From positions 744,001 to 808,000 of the forward strand of contig NZ_JACHBY010000001.1 of the NCBI RefSeq assembly GCF_014200495.1: DNA of 64,000 nt, given 5' to 3'. The position numbers and the translations under genes were made by a program. Under the pieces are notes generated by a model. It searched no databases, was not told the DNA's origin, and worked only from the letters and a program-made list of their open reading frames with translations. This DNA comes from Mucilaginibacter geliditolerans (lineage in GTDB: Bacteria; Bacteroidota; Bacteroidia; Sphingobacteriales; Sphingobacteriaceae). Positions 63,199 to 64,000 of this stretch are shown here, in pieces; position 1 is the first letter of the stretch; every line of letters begins with the position of its first letter.

Positions 63199-64000
63199 TT
63201 ATTGGATTTCCCGTGTCATTTTAACTGTCAAAAAGCTAAGCAACGCTAATACAATCAGCATTGATAACCATATCCACAGGCCAAAATCATGCTTAGGCTG
63301 TGCCCTTTTACCGGTAGCATAATCCGGATTTTTATAAGCAGTATTTGAAGCTATTACAGGCAATCTGTCTATTGAACAATACTTTAAAAAACTAAGATCG
63401 TAATTAACAGTTTTGGCAAGCGAGTCGCCGGTAAGTACATAATAATCATGGCCGCCAGCAAGGTAACTGATGATATATTGTTTTAACTGATATGCCTTTA
63501 CAGATACAACATGCAAGGGATTATCATCACTATTAAATATATCAACCCTGATGTACTTTGTTTTAGCAGAAAGCATGATATCCTGTGTGCCTGATGAACT
63601 TAAAACAGTATCACAAACCTCATCAATATTTATATTATCAAAGTTTTTATCGGTTGTATACACCATCACCCTGCGGCTGTAATATTTAGGGTCGGTTATG
63701 TTTAAATGAAGCTTATTAAGCTGGTAAGGTTCATCAAAATTGATAAAAATACTTGTTTTTTTGCCGGTATCTACCTTGTTGAATTTAACAGGGGGCAGTT
63801 CGGCATACTCAGGCTGGTTCGATTGGGTTAAGTAAATGCCCGATCTTAATATTTTTACAGGGGCCTTATTCTTACCATTTACCTGTATCTTAAAATAACG
63901 GTAATTACTCGTTGGGAAACTAAACGATTGCTCATAATCAGGTTTGCCACTATCTCCGGCATCCTGTAATTGGATATCCTCCTTTATAGCAAACCATGTT
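63199..64000 (-). CDS. DUF3999-like membrane-anchored protein, N-terminus outside the window
   Basis: The frame is open to the window edge (about 266 codons visible), so the N-terminus is missing. The visible part is an extracytoplasmic, beta-rich region (SNYRYFKIQVNGKNKAPVKI) with a lectin-like or discoidin-like pattern, then a C-terminal membrane span (FGLWIWLSMLIVLALLSFL) and a short basic tail (TVKMTREIQ). It resembles DUF3999 proteins, which lie in envelope gene clusters. The exact family cannot be confirmed from this half. Confidence 0.5.
   Translation of the reverse strand, partial: TWFAIKEDIQLQDAGDSGKPDYEQSFSFPTSNYRYFKIQVNGKNKAPVKILRSGIYLTQSNQPEYAELPPVKFNKVDTGKKTSIFINFDEPYQLNKLHLNITDPKYYSRRVMVYTTDKNFDNINIDEVCDTVLSSSGTQDIMLSAKTKYIRVDIFNSDDNPLHVVSVKAYQLKQYIISYLAGGHDYYVLTGDSLAKTVNYDLSFLKYCSIDRLPVIASNTAYKNPDYATGKRAQPKHDFGLWIWLSMLIVLALLSFLTVKMTREIQ

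Overview
The window looks like chromosome from a Sphingobacteriaceae-type Bacteroidota, most like Mucilaginibacter or Pedobacter. The reasons are two SusC/SusD pairs (one under an ECF sigma factor and FecR-type anti-sigma factor), promoters with the Bacteroidota TAnnTTTG box, a 7TM-HD phosphodiesterase, DUF3857/transglutaminase proteins, and moderately AT-rich DNA with few Shine-Dalgarno sequences. Family assignments come from recognising motifs by eye, not from a database search.

Layout. 1-3.1 kb: a DUF6377-type regulator (cut by the window edge) behind a periplasmic trehalase. 3.1-6.8 kb: a gene-poor zone of decay with a small exported Lys/Thr/Ala-rich protein, a broken tyrosine recombinase, a Cys-rich 119-aa protein, a PIN-like fragment, an orphan terminator and a frameshifted Rrf2 regulator. 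6.8-17.7 kb: one long minus-strand operon: SusC, SusD, two tandem DoxX-like membrane proteins, a secreted protein, an exported persulfide-dioxygenase-like MBL/rhodanese protein and a phytoene-desaturase-like flavoprotein, ending in the dead Rrf2 gene. This is the best candidate for an undescribed system, possibly uptake and processing of a sulfur or redox compound.

19.2-29.4 kb: a complete kdp potassium-uptake module. It has three tiny membrane proteins (one is KdpF), KdpA, KdpB, KdpC, an outer-membrane beta-barrel protein, a KdpD reduced to its sensory half, a separate histidine kinase and an NtrC-type (sigma-54) regulator in place of KdpE. Two copies of a hairpin-plus-tail repeat, with compensatory base changes in the stem, lie on either side of it. 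A degenerate tRNA lies beside one copy and a truncated SUKH-like gene beside the other.

30.4-41.3 kb: an ECF sigma / FecR / SusC (with STN domain) / SusD / TlpA-like / M16 peptidase locus, a cell-surface signalling and uptake system probably for peptide-containing material. 41.7-43.7 kb: a second mobile-DNA scar, with a dead HxlR regulator, an integrase fragment fused to an unrelated helix-turn-helix tail, and tRNA-Ser(GCT).

43.8-64 kb is mostly ordinary: a 7TM-HD phosphodiesterase; an SPFH / unknown / ribbon-helix-helix operon with a large palindrome over its promoter; thiolase, POT transporter, polyprenol-phosphate mannosyltransferase-like protein, RuvB, a Gfo/Idh/MocA oxidoreductase, polysaccharide deacetylase, a SpoIIAA-like protein, QueG, a DnaQ-like exonuclease, two DUF3857 proteins (one lacking the catalytic residues), an NlpC/P60 lipoprotein and a partial DUF3999-like gene. 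Long palindromes sit in three of the gaps.
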